In this document: positions 16,160 to 25,071 of the stretch, in pieces
How positions within the stretch are numbered: the stretch's first letter is position 1
Layout: each line of letters opens with the position of its first letter
DNA from: M55B167 sp964406095
GTDB lineage: Bacteria > Verrucomicrobiota > Kiritimatiellia > RFP12 > UBA1067
NCBI GenBank assembly: GCA_964406095.1
Contig: CAYOQJ010000052.1
Span: 1-51,243 of the forward strand
Length of the DNA stretch: 51,243 bases
Reading direction: 5' to 3'
Notes under the pieces: generated by a model
Seen by the model: only the letters and a program-made list of their open reading frames with translations
What the model was told of the DNA's origin: nothing
The model's database searches: none
Made by a program: the position numbers and the translations under genes

Positions 16160-16972
16160 ATGTATCTTTTGGCGATCAATCTGATTTTCGGTTTTTCAAG
16201 TGGATTCGCATTGTGGTACGGCGGCGCGGCTGCTGGCGGCTGGTCGGTTTTATGGGGAGTACTGGTATTTCTTGTCGCGCAGCTGCTTCTGGGTTTTTTG
16301 GTTCAACGCAAGGTGAAGTCGGAGATGGAAAAGGTGCAGAGTGTTCTGAACAACGGAAAAAACCATTTGCAGCAGAGGGTCAGTCAATGGCAGATAAAGC
16401 CGCCCGGTTCGGTAAAGGATGCGCGTAAAATCATTGAGAAGGAGCAGGCCGTCTTTATAAAAAAGGCACTCGATGCTTCTGCCGGATTGGAAAAATTCGA
16501 TCGCTGGGCACCGTTGATGCGCAAACAGATCAACGCTCTGCGGCTACAGCTACACTGGATGAACAAGGATTTCAAAGCTGTCGACAAGCTGATGCCCACT
16601 GTCATGGTTCTCGATCCCATGATGGCCTGCATCAAAATGGCCCGCATGTATATGCGCGGTGATGCGGGCATTGAAAAGCTTTTCAAAAAACACTCTGGTC
16701 GGGTACGTACCGATCAGGGAGTTCTGATATACGCGCTCTACTCCTGGATTCTTGTTCAACGCGGCGAGATTGATCAAGCGCACAAAGTGTTGATTGACGG
16801 TTGTGAAAAGACAGAAAACGAATTTCTCAAACGCAACCGCGAGCACCTTGCCAACAACCGGATAAAACATTTTTCCAATGCTCCTTTCGGTGATGAATGG
16901 TACGCTCTGCACCTCGAAGAACCCAAGATGAAGGTGCAGCGCCAGCAGCGTTTTAACGGACGTCCCTTCTAG
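16160..16972 (+). CDS. Unrecognised protein: two N-terminal membrane segments plus helical repeats
   Basis: I do not recognise this 270-residue protein. The first about 50 residues make two membrane segments with a short loop (MYLLAINLIFGFSSG...; WSVLWGVLVFLVAQLLLGFLV). A basic cytosolic part follows. Residues 95-250 are strongly helical with a TPR-like spacing (ARKIIEKEQAVFIKKALDA; GVLIYALYSWILVQRGEIDQAHKVLIDG). That suggests a membrane-tethered protein-interaction scaffold. AGGGAGG precedes the ATG. It is divergent from the dehydrogenase gene and 94 nt upstream of the MurU-AmgK-like fusion, so it may share that transcript. Confidence 0.7.
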   Translation: MYLLAINLIFGFSSGFALWYGGAAAGGWSVLWGVLVFLVAQLLLGFLVQRKVKSEMEKVQSVLNNGKNHLQQRVSQWQIKPPGSVKDARKIIEKEQAVFIKKALDASAGLEKFDRWAPLMRKQINALRLQLHWMNKDFKAVDKLMPTVMVLDPMMACIKMARMYMRGDAGIEKLFKKHSGRVRTDQGVLIYALYSWILVQRGEIDQAHKVLIDGCEKTENEFLKRNREHLANNRIKHFSNAPFGDEWYALHLEEPKMKVQRQQRFNGRPF

Positions 16973-17066
16973 CAATTTGCCGGATTCAGGTGTGTAGTCA
17001 GGCAAGCGCTGCTTTTTCAGCTTTTCCGCAAAAAAAGTAGTTAAATATTTTATCTGAGAAGCCAAC

Positions 17067-19010
17067 ATGAAAAAACTGCCAACCAAAGCCTTTGTACTCG
17101 CGGCCGGTTTCGGCAACCGCCTGCGCCCGCTAACCGCCACTCTGCCCAAACCGCTGCTGCCGCTGTGGGGGCGTCCGCTGATCGATCGTGTGATTGATAT
17201 GCTCAGAACCGCCGGTATCTCAGAAATTGTTGTTAATGCCCACTGGCAGGCTGACCGGCTTAAAGCGCACCTCGACGCAACAGATTACGGAGTTCATCTT
17301 CATTTCGTTCTCGAGGATGAAATCAGGGGAACCGGCGGAGCGTTGTCGCCGTGGCGGGATTTCTTCGCGCTGGAACCTTTCTGGGTTGTCAATGCTGATA
17401 TTGCCGCTTCTATTGATCTGAAAGAGATTGCATCTGCCTATGACTCGTTGCCGCAGCTGCTCGGTGCCTGCTGGGTTACAGCCGGAAGAGGTCCGCGCAC
17501 TGTTGAGCTTGATCGTGCCGGACGCATCACCTCTTATCGCAGTCCCTCGCCGGGTGTCGAGGGCACCTACACCTTCTGCGGTCTGCAGCTGCTCTCACCC
17601 CGGATATTTGATTTTATTCCGAGACAGGGATTCTCAACTCTGGTGGATGCCTATCAGAATGCCATGTGCTCCAATCTCTTCCTGAAGGGGGTCACGGTTC
17701 CCGGCAGTTACTGGAATGATGCCGGTACAATCGAGCGTTACCGTAAGATACATCTGGAGACCAAACGCCGTTTTCTTGCCAATGCTCCGGGTGCTGAGCT
17801 TTACGATATAACCTGTGATCGGCTCAGCGATAATCGCAGAACTTTTTTCTGTGTAAACAACCGCTTGCATATTGACGAAAGCGTGCGCGGCATAGATAGC
17901 GTTGTCTTCAGTAATACCGTACTGGGCAGTAATACCAACTTGAAAAACTCGATCGTGCAGGGGGGTGAGGTTGACGGACGGATAGAATGTGCCTGTTGTG
18001 TGCCGGGATATCTGATTGGCGAAAACTCTGTGATTAAAGCTGCTACGGCTCTCGGATGGCAGCCGGAAATCTGTACCTTTGATTTTATCGGCCAGCGCGG
18101 TTCCAATCGTCTCTTCTGGCGTGGTTTCTACGGAAAAGATAGAGCTGTGTTTATTGTGGACAATGGTGGACGTGCCGAAAATAAACGTTATGCCGATCAT
18201 ACCTGTCTGCTTGCCGCAGCCGGAGTGTCGGTGCCTCAATTACTCTATAGATCAGAAGATAAAAATACCATTGTACTGGAGGATGCTGGTACCATGTCGC
18301 TGGCCGACAAAATTGCAGCGACACCCGGTAAGGTTCAGGAGATTTACAGTACGCTTCTCGTGAAAGTGGCGGATTTCCATCGTATTGCAACTGCGGCGGT
18401 TATGAAGAGTGACGCCGAGCTTGAGCCCTCTTTCGATCTAGCACTCTATCAGTGGGAACATGCCCTTTTTGCGAATCACCTGCTCTGTGACAGATTGGGA
18501 TATGAAAAGATTCCTGAAAAAGTTGAGTGTGAGCTACGCGATATCGCCGTTGAACTCTGCGGTGGCAGCCGTTGCGTCATCCATCGCGATCTGCAATCCA
18601 GCAACATACTTTTTGACAGACGCCGCTGTCGTTTCATCGACTATCAGGGTATGCGTTTCGGTTCGCCGACTTACGACGTGGCTGCGCTACTGTATGATCC
18701 CTATGTCAGAGTTGATGCCGCCCTGCGTTGCAGGCTTGCAGCGCAATACGCTGCTCTGATGCCTGAGTATGCCGATTTCATTGCTCTGTTTTTCAAAGGG
18801 GCGGTGCAGCGTCTGGTGCAGTGCCTCGGTGCTTTCGGACGTCTGGTCGGAGATGGCCACTGCGAATTTGCCGTGCATATTTTGCCAGCTCTTGAAAATC
18901 TTCTTGAGGCTGCTGATGCCGCTGACCTCAATGCCGTCGGCGAACTCGCTGAAGAGCTGATTGCCCGCGAGCAGCTACGCCGCGCGGCTGACAAACAGGA
19001 AATAGCGTGA
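17067..19010 (+). CDS. Sugar-phosphate nucleotidyltransferase fused to aminoglycoside-phosphotransferase-like kinase (MurU-AmgK-like)
   Basis: A 647-residue two-enzyme fusion. Residues 1-240 are a nucleotidyltransferase: VLAAGFGNRLRPLTATLPKP carries the NTP-binding signature and the catalytic Lys; FWVVNADIA gives the metal-binding Asp. Residues about 255-340 contain repeats resembling a left-handed beta helix. Residues about 345-640 are an APH-fold kinase with HRDLQSSN (His506, Asp508, Asn513) and IDYQGMRFGSPTYDVA (Asp525). In Pseudomonas-type cell-wall recycling, AmgK phosphorylates N-acetylmuramate at C1 and MurU makes UDP-MurNAc; here both domains are in one chain. The recycling role is inferred from domain pairing; another amino sugar is possible. 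Its stop overlaps the next gene by one base. Confidence 0.8.
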   Translation: MKKLPTKAFVLAAGFGNRLRPLTATLPKPLLPLWGRPLIDRVIDMLRTAGISEIVVNAHWQADRLKAHLDATDYGVHLHFVLEDEIRGTGGALSPWRDFFALEPFWVVNADIAASIDLKEIASAYDSLPQLLGACWVTAGRGPRTVELDRAGRITSYRSPSPGVEGTYTFCGLQLLSPRIFDFIPRQGFSTLVDAYQNAMCSNLFLKGVTVPGSYWNDAGTIERYRKIHLETKRRFLANAPGAELYDITCDRLSDNRRTFFCVNNRLHIDESVRGIDSVVFSNTVLGSNTNLKNSIVQGGEVDGRIECACCVPGYLIGENSVIKAATALGWQPEICTFDFIGQRGSNRLFWRGFYGKDRAVFIVDNGGRAENKRYADHTCLLAAAGVSVPQLLYRSEDKNTIVLEDAGTMSLADKIAATPGKVQEIYSTLLVKVADFHRIATAAVMKSDAELEPSFDLALYQWEHALFANHLLCDRLGYEKIPEKVECELRDIAVELCGGSRCVIHRDLQSSNILFDRRRCRFIDYQGMRFGSPTYDVAALLYDPYVRVDAALRCRLAAQYAALMPEYADFIALFFKGAVQRLVQCLGAFGRLVGDGHCEFAVHILPALENLLEAADAADLNAVGELAEELIAREQLRRAADKQEIA

Positions 19011-21121
19011 TGCATGCGGTAAAACAATTCATTCAGCGGGTTATCAAAGATGCCAGACCTAAAGAAAATGATGTTTCTTTCCGGGTCTTAGGCCGCACAC
19101 ACATTTTTTGCGGCTTTGATTGGGGCAGCGACACCTTCATTTTCGAAAAAAACACATTAAAAAATATTGAACGGCGCGCTCCTTTGCTAGTGGTAAAAAA
19201 ATCAGACCTCGCACGCGGGGCTCATGGTTATGTTCTAACTTTGACCAGCGGCAATCACAATGTTGCTTCGGTTCCTCTGCTGACCGGCGCATTCTGGAAT
19301 CTTGGCACCGTCAGGTCGCAACGCCGCTCGGCAGTTATTACAAACAACTTTATCTGTGGCAATGTTGTGAACGGTGTAATTGAGATATCACAGCGCGAGG
19401 TGCATACTGCGCGCATCATCAATGCCGATCAGTGGTTGCAGAGTCTGGGATTTTGCCTGAATGAAATTATATTTGCCGACAGGAATCTATTTGTTCTGGA
19501 GAGCTATCGCGCACTTGGTCAGGAGTGGCGCATCAAGCCGCTAGCCTGGACGCGGGCCGAAATGATAGCAGCACTTAATTCAAGTCGTACCACCATTCAT
19601 TCACCTTTGCACTATTATCACAGCTCGGGCGGTGTTCACTTTCTGTCATATAGTGAATTTCACGAGTTGATCAAACTGATCGAAAACGATCGCGACATGT
19701 TTGTTGTGGCTCTGCATGAAATGGTTGGTGTTTTTAAAGGACAGCTACACTCCAATATGCGTGCTGTTAAAATTAACAACCATCATGAAATCGAAATTTT
19801 CGGCTTGCGGATGGGCACGGCAGAGACCTTTGTGATCCCTGAATTGGAAACACTGCTGACCGATATCGAGCATGGTTCGCTCACCGCTAAAATGATTAAA
19901 GTCCGTTTGATTGAAATCTGCTACATCATAAAGCAGTGCCTTGAAAGTCCGGAACTGGCCGATGAAACGAGTAATGAATTCATTGAGACCATGTATATGC
20001 ATCTTTCCGGTGAGATATATCAGATTGACGCGATCAACCTCAGCGCTGCTTTCGACGCTAGACGCACCGCTCTGCCAGGTGCTACTTTCCGTAATAGCCG
20101 ACCCGATTTCCATCCCGGGGTCGACCACCGTACCAAGGTTCTGATTTATAATATTCAACAGATGCTGAGTGCCGGTGAAATTATAGAGGACGTCAATGTG
20201 TATGAACTGCGCGACCGCTATCAAAAAGCCCGCGCGGAAGTCCGTACCCGCGAGATCGTCTTTAAAACCAATCGCCGCCCGTTGCGCTCGAGTATGATTG
20301 AGAAAGGCCTGGCACAACGCAAGGTCGGCTATGGTGACTATCTGCTTGCCAGAGTGCATGCCTTCAGAGCTCTGGGTGTCGATATAGGTGAGTATCGCCT
20401 GCTCAACCGTCTTGACAGCAAAGGTGTGCATCACATGAAATATTTTCTTCGCCAGCGTTGCGCCGGTGAACCGCTGGATATTATCTGCCCGGAAGATTTA
20501 TCGCAACGTCTGCGAGGGAGCTTTGTTAAAAACTATGGTCAGGAAAGCAATTTTATTCTGGCCCTTATCTCTTTGCTTGGTAACGCCGCGGCTCAAAATA
20601 TTGTCATGAAAAAATATATACCCGCATCAGATAGTTGTCGTTTTGGCGAAGGCAAGGAAATCTTCGAGATCGGCTATGATGTTAAGAGCGGCAGAGAACT
20701 GCCTGTCAAGGTCATGATCTGTTCGTTACGGGGTGTGCTAGGTTGGCCTGATACAAATTTTACGGAAGACAATATGGCCGCTGTTTATGATTTTTATCTT
20801 GATCAATTCGCGCAGGTGTTGGTCAGTTTTGTAACTGAGTACCGCGACATTGTTTCTTTCAGCGAGTGCGCCGACCTCTTTTTCAGCGGCTTTGAGTGCA
20901 AAAGCCGCGAGATGTACTGGCGCTACGCTTCCAATCGTGATGCCTTTGATAATTTCAATCCCCGTCTGCCGGGCACTTTCTCTTTCAGCAGACGCTGGAA
21001 CTTTGTGTTGTGGTCGCTCGAACAGCAGCGTGATGATCTGGAAATGATGCGCAAACTCTTTATCTCCAAGGTTACAGAATCTTTTAAAAAAAGCAAAGAG
21101 CGTAATGCCCGTAAGATTTGA
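19010..21121 (+). CDS. Large protein of unknown function, translationally coupled to the MurU-AmgK-like fusion
   Basis: A 703-residue protein that I do not recognise. The ATG at 19010 overlaps the upstream stop by one base (TGATG); an in-frame GTG at 19007 is also possible. There is no signal peptide or membrane segment, so it is probably cytosolic. It has a charged alpha/beta composition, a very basic C-terminus (VTESFKKSKERNARK) and several aromatic-rich blocks (WRIKPLAWTRAEM near 180; YWRYASNRDAFDNFN near 645). HYYHSSGGVHFLSYSEFHEL near 205 and the conserved-looking LRGVLGWPDTNFTEDN near 576 could serve as search seeds. The coupling implies a job linked to amino-sugar or cell-wall recycling, but that is inference only. 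Confidence 0.8.
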   Translation: MHAVKQFIQRVIKDARPKENDVSFRVLGRTHIFCGFDWGSDTFIFEKNTLKNIERRAPLLVVKKSDLARGAHGYVLTLTSGNHNVASVPLLTGAFWNLGTVRSQRRSAVITNNFICGNVVNGVIEISQREVHTARIINADQWLQSLGFCLNEIIFADRNLFVLESYRALGQEWRIKPLAWTRAEMIAALNSSRTTIHSPLHYYHSSGGVHFLSYSEFHELIKLIENDRDMFVVALHEMVGVFKGQLHSNMRAVKINNHHEIEIFGLRMGTAETFVIPELETLLTDIEHGSLTAKMIKVRLIEICYIIKQCLESPELADETSNEFIETMYMHLSGEIYQIDAINLSAAFDARRTALPGATFRNSRPDFHPGVDHRTKVLIYNIQQMLSAGEIIEDVNVYELRDRYQKARAEVRTREIVFKTNRRPLRSSMIEKGLAQRKVGYGDYLLARVHAFRALGVDIGEYRLLNRLDSKGVHHMKYFLRQRCAGEPLDIICPEDLSQRLRGSFVKNYGQESNFILALISLLGNAAAQNIVMKKYIPASDSCRFGEGKEIFEIGYDVKSGRELPVKVMICSLRGVLGWPDTNFTEDNMAAVYDFYLDQFAQVLVSFVTEYRDIVSFSECADLFFSGFECKSREMYWRYASNRDAFDNFNPRLPGTFSFSRRWNFVLWSLEQQRDDLEMMRKLFISKVTESFKKSKERNARKI

Positions 21122-21190
21122 CGGAGGCCGGTGTCCGCTCAAATTTTCAGTCACAACTCAGAGGCGACGGATTAGTCATTAAAAAACATC

Positions 21191-22144
21191 GTGTACGTCA
21201 ATGCCCCGTTTAGTTATAATAACTTCACTATGGATGAGTTTTTACCAGGAGTCAGAGAGTCAGTTTTGACCGAAAAAAACATATCGATGCTTTATGTCGA
21301 TGTGACTGGACCGGCTCGTGCGCTTGAGCACAGCCATCTGTGCGGACCCTGCGCAGGAATGGTTCAAGCACAGGCGCTGGCTTGCGTGGCATTGATCGGT
21401 GCGGAGTTGAGCAAACCAAAAGAAACGGTGACTTTGCGTTTCCGGGTATCGGGCCCGGTTGCGGGGATACTGGTTGAGAATATCGCCGGCGGGGGTTTAC
21501 GCGGTTACACCAATAACAAGGTTCTCAACAATCTGGATTCACTTGAGAGTTATGACATTCGCGATATTCTCGGCAAAATAGGCGAACTCAGTGTGGTACG
21601 TTCTGTTCCAGGCAAAACACTCTCCAGTGCTATCGTCAATGTCGATCCGGCTTCTCTGCAGGATGGCTTGACTGAGTATTTCACTAAATCGCTACAGCGT
21701 AACGTGATCCTGAGACTCAATACACTTGCTTCGCGCTCGGGGCTGACTCATTCAAAAGCCGTTCTGCTGGAGTGTATGCCCGATGGCGATAAAAGAATCT
21801 TTAATAAATTGGCGCGTAGTATCGCCGATGGCAAGTTAGATGAGGTGCTTGCACATGACGGCACCTTCAAAGACATTTGTGTTGCGCTTGGCATAAAAGA
21901 GTTGCGCGGCAAACACTCCGAAGCGCTAGAGTTCAAATGCCGTTGCTCTTTCGACCGGGTTGCACGAATGGTCAGCGGACTGTCCGATGCTGATCTGAAA
22001 GATATGATTCACGGTGAACAGCCGACGCGGATCATCTGCCATATGTGTGGTACAGGTTATCAGGTCAGCAAAGAGTTACTTTGGAGTATCCTTGAGAAAC
22101 GTGGTCATGATCTTGATCTCGGTGAGGAATTTGATTATGATTGA
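21191..22144 (+). CDS. hslO: Redox-regulated chaperone Hsp33
   Basis: A 317-residue Hsp33. Oxidation releases zinc and turns the protein into a holdase that protects unfolded proteins. The C-terminal zinc centre shows FKCRCSF (CxC, about 250) and IICHMCG (CxxC, about 281); the N-terminal domain has the RFRVSGPVAGILVENIAGGGLRGY block (about 79-102) typical of Hsp33. The frame opens at GTG 21191 with no strong ribosome-binding site; an in-frame ATG at 21230 is an alternative and would better match the usual N-terminal length. It lies 69 nt after the 703-residue protein gene, in the same direction. Confidence 0.88.
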   Translation: MYVNAPFSYNNFTMDEFLPGVRESVLTEKNISMLYVDVTGPARALEHSHLCGPCAGMVQAQALACVALIGAELSKPKETVTLRFRVSGPVAGILVENIAGGGLRGYTNNKVLNNLDSLESYDIRDILGKIGELSVVRSVPGKTLSSAIVNVDPASLQDGLTEYFTKSLQRNVILRLNTLASRSGLTHSKAVLLECMPDGDKRIFNKLARSIADGKLDEVLAHDGTFKDICVALGIKELRGKHSEALEFKCRCSFDRVARMVSGLSDADLKDMIHGEQPTRIICHMCGTGYQVSKELLWSILEKRGHDLDLGEEFDYD

Positions 22145-22199
22145 AAGCGTTGATGATATTGAGGTTGTCCTGAGACGGTCGATGTAAAAAGGAACTGAT

Positions 22200-23189
22200 A
22201 TGCAATACAGAACATTGGGAACAAGTGACATCAGAATTTCGGTTGTGGGTATGGGTACCTGGGCTATCGGGGGAGGGCCCTGGTGGGGTGAAACCGATGA
22301 CAGCGAGTCGATCCGTACAATTCATGCCGCTCTTGATCACGGTATAAATCTGATTGATACCGCTCCGGTTTACGGTTTTGGACGCAGCGAGACGGTTGTT
22401 GGCGATGCTCTGCATGATCGCCGCGATAAAGCGGTGATTGCGACAAAATGCGGCTTGTGGTGGGATAGCAGAACCGGTTCGCATCATTTTGATTACGACG
22501 GCAGATCGGTCTACCGTTCTCTTTCTCCCAATACACTGAAGATCGAAATTGAACGTTCACTGAAACGTCTGCGCGTTGACTGTATCGATTTGCTTCAAAC
22601 ACACTGGCAGAGTGTTGAACCGGTTAAAACCCCGATAGAAGATACAATGGCTTTTCTGATGCAAATGCGTGATGCCGGCAAAATTCGGGCGATCGGCGTT
22701 TCAAACGCAAACTGTGAGCAGATGGATGAATACTGCGCTGCCGGTATCATCTGTTCCAATCAACCGCGTTACAGCATGCTCGACCGCAGAATCGAGGATG
22801 ACCTGCTGCCCTATTGTCTGCAACACAATATTGCCGTATTGGCTTATTCACCGCTGGAACAGGGTCTGTTAACCGGTAAAATCGGTATGGATTATAAACT
22901 TACTGAAAATGCGGTGCGCAATCGCATTGCCTGGTTCAAACCGCGTAACCGCGCTCGCCTGATAGAATGTGTGCGTGCCTGGCAGCCACTGGCCGACAAA
23001 TACAATTGTTCGATCGCCCAGTTGGTGATAGCCTGGACAGTCGCTCAGCCCGGTTTAACCTGTGCGTTGTGCGGCGCCCGGCACACTGAGAATATCATTG
23101 AAAATGCCGGTGCTGGCTCCCTGCTGCCTGATACTGTTGATATGCGTAAAATGCGTGATGATGTTGAGGCCCTGGGTGTGCCTGAGTAA
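22200..23189 (+). CDS. Aldo/keto reductase
   Basis: A 329-residue NADPH-dependent reductase with the full catalytic tetrad: Asp and Tyr in NLIDTAPVYGFGRSE (about 51-64), Lys in AVIATKCGLWWD (about 82) and His in LLQTHWQSVEP (about 138). The C-terminal cofactor region LTCALCGARHTENIIENAG is in place. It is closest in style to the AKR group with YhdN/Tas-type members that act on small aldehydes or sugars. The substrate cannot be read from sequence. AAGGAAC lies 6 nt before the ATG. It lies 55 nt after hslO on the same strand. Confidence 0.9.
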   Translation: MQYRTLGTSDIRISVVGMGTWAIGGGPWWGETDDSESIRTIHAALDHGINLIDTAPVYGFGRSETVVGDALHDRRDKAVIATKCGLWWDSRTGSHHFDYDGRSVYRSLSPNTLKIEIERSLKRLRVDCIDLLQTHWQSVEPVKTPIEDTMAFLMQMRDAGKIRAIGVSNANCEQMDEYCAAGIICSNQPRYSMLDRRIEDDLLPYCLQHNIAVLAYSPLEQGLLTGKIGMDYKLTENAVRNRIAWFKPRNRARLIECVRAWQPLADKYNCSIAQLVIAWTVAQPGLTCALCGARHTENIIENAGAGSLLPDTVDMRKMRDDVEALGVPE

Positions 23190-23263
23190 ACCGCACAAAG
23201 TTGAGCCGCAATCCACGCGATGAGTCTCGGGAAAAGAATTTACTACAAATCCGATACCAAAAA

Positions 23264-23279
23264 GGTCAAGTACTTGACC
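23264..23279. promoter_or_regulatory. Perfect 16-bp palindrome upstream of comEC
   Basis: GGTCAAGTACTTGACC is its own reverse complement. It lies in the 121-nt gap between the aldo/keto reductase and comEC, 31 nt before the comEC frame opens, and includes TTGACC, which could serve as a -35. Such symmetry fits a dimeric repressor or activator site. No regulator gene is next to it. Confidence 0.4.
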
Positions 23280-23310
23280 CTCTGGTTTACAATCTTTGAT
23301 TCAATCCTGA

Positions 23311-24981
23311 TTGCGAGTTTTGATGATTCCTCTGCGATTGATAAGGGTGGTCACGCAATTACGGCGTGATCTGTGCTGTGTTCATCCGTTGGTATATGCA
23401 TCGGTGGCACTGTTGGCAGGCGTGAAGTATGGTTTTAGCACTGTAGCCCAACCACGATTATGGTTGATTGCGTTCGCACTCTTTTCAGGGTTGCTTGTGT
23501 TTACCCTGAAATGCCGAGTTGCCGGGTTACGTGTGCCGCTGTTGATCTGCTTGTTTTTTGCCGCCGGGGCGTTGCGTTCCTCCTGTGATGTTTTTAGGTC
23601 AGAGGGTGATCTCAACTTCGCGCACGATCATGATCAGGCAGTGGAAATCAAATGCCGCATTAAGCGAGTGCTATCTTGCAAAGTGCTCAAAGGACGCGCC
23701 GCACGCTATCGTATCGCTGTCAGAGATGTGCGGTGTATGCGGGATAGTCGCCGCTTCTTTGTGCCTGTCACCGTTAACTGGTATGGTAACGCGGAGGCGA
23801 TGGCAAATGAAGAGGCACCGGCGACAGGTGAACTGTGGTGTTTCAAAGGACGTATATATCCATCACGGTTTACGCGTGACGGCGCGGCACTGATTTTCAA
23901 CAGCGGCGAACATAGTTCACGCAGGGTGCAACCGGCACGGTTTGCCGGTTTTAGTTATCGGCTGAGAGCGTTGCGCAAAGACTTCGCCCGGCGCGTTACT
24001 ATCGGCATCAACGAGTGGCGGGATGTGGCCGATATCAACCGGGCAGTGCTGCTCGGCATGCGTGAAAATCTGTCACCCGCCTTAAAACGCATTTTCGTAT
24101 CTTCAGGCACCGTGCATGTGTTCGCTATTTCCGGTTTGCATATCGCTCTGATCGCGGCTGTATTCGCGGCACTAGTATCCTATTGTGGAGTTCCCCTCTA
24201 CTACTGGCTTTTTGCAGTTGTTCCTTTGCTGGCGGTTTATACGATGCTCACCGGAATGCGACCAAGTGCCCTGCGTGCCGCGTTGATGGCATTACTGTTT
24301 TTCTGCGCTCCCTTCTTTCGCAGACGCTTCAGCACTCTTACGGCACTGGCCGGTGCGGCGATTATTGTGCATTTGTATTGTCCCGCGTTTATCAGCGACA
24401 TCGGTTCAATTCTCTCGTTCAGCGTGATGCTTGGATTGGCAACACTCTATCAACCGCTCAATAAGCTGTTCTTAAAAGCAATGCGTGTTGATTTTTTGCG
24501 CCGTGAGGTTGCTCTGCTGCGTGCTGCCAATGAACGGGCGCGAGCGAATCTTCTGCAGAGTCTGGCGCAGGCGGGTATCTTTATTTCAGGTCTTTGTGCG
24601 GTGACGATTGCAGCCTGGCTGACCGCCCTGCCGCTGAGCGCATATTTTTTTGAACGAATTGCACCGGGAGGAATTGTGGCCAATCTTGTGATTTCCCCGT
24701 GTGTTTTCATGCTGGTGGTTGCGGGAGTTTTAGGCTTTGTAGCCAGTTTTTTTAGCGCCACTCTGGCTGCTATATTCAACAATGCAGCCGGTCTGTTTAC
24801 TGCTATCATGATAAGAACTGCCGATTCAGTTTCAAACTGTCCCGGTTCAAATTTTATGTTTAGAGATTTCCCTGTCTGGCTGGTTTGGCTCTGGTTTGCC
24901 ACGTTGCTTTCCGCTGGATGGATACTACGCAGGCGGCTTGAGAAGCGTGCTGACGGGCTTGAATGGATGGGGGATGGTTGA
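23311..24981 (+). CDS. comEC: ComEC/Rec2-family DNA-uptake channel, without a metallo-beta-lactamase domain
   Basis: An inner-membrane protein of up to 556 residues. An N-terminal pair of membrane segments leads into the periplasmic OB-like domain (about 85-200), then the Competence domain with the conserved LLGMRENLSPALKRIFVSSG and VHVFAISGLHIALIAAVF blocks (about 247-285) and 8 or so further membrane segments. In the family it moves single-stranded DNA into the cytosol. The C-terminal metallo-beta-lactamase-like domain found in long ComEC proteins (about 750 residues) is absent; the protein ends soon after the last membrane segment. The frame opens at TTG 23311; ATG 23323 is the more conventional start. 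Neither has a clear Shine-Dalgarno. Confidence 0.82.
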   Translation: MRVLMIPLRLIRVVTQLRRDLCCVHPLVYASVALLAGVKYGFSTVAQPRLWLIAFALFSGLLVFTLKCRVAGLRVPLLICLFFAAGALRSSCDVFRSEGDLNFAHDHDQAVEIKCRIKRVLSCKVLKGRAARYRIAVRDVRCMRDSRRFFVPVTVNWYGNAEAMANEEAPATGELWCFKGRIYPSRFTRDGAALIFNSGEHSSRRVQPARFAGFSYRLRALRKDFARRVTIGINEWRDVADINRAVLLGMRENLSPALKRIFVSSGTVHVFAISGLHIALIAAVFAALVSYCGVPLYYWLFAVVPLLAVYTMLTGMRPSALRAALMALLFFCAPFFRRRFSTLTALAGAAIIVHLYCPAFISDIGSILSFSVMLGLATLYQPLNKLFLKAMRVDFLRREVALLRAANERARANLLQSLAQAGIFISGLCAVTIAAWLTALPLSAYFFERIAPGGIVANLVISPCVFMLVVAGVLGFVASFFSATLAAIFNNAAGLFTAIMIRTADSVSNCPGSNFMFRDFPVWLVWLWFATLLSAGWILRRRLEKRADGLEWMGDG

Positions 24982-25071
24982 TATAAATGGATACAAGAAA
25001 AATTGGTTGTCTGACTGTGTGTTGCAGGCAGACAGGCCAGCGATTGAAAGCAACGTTAGAAAGGTATTGAT

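Noticed and set aside
19745..20434. 229-codon open frame antisense to the 703-residue protein gene
   Set aside because: No ribosome-binding site or recognisable motif; the sense frame is longer and overlaps its neighbour in operon fashion.
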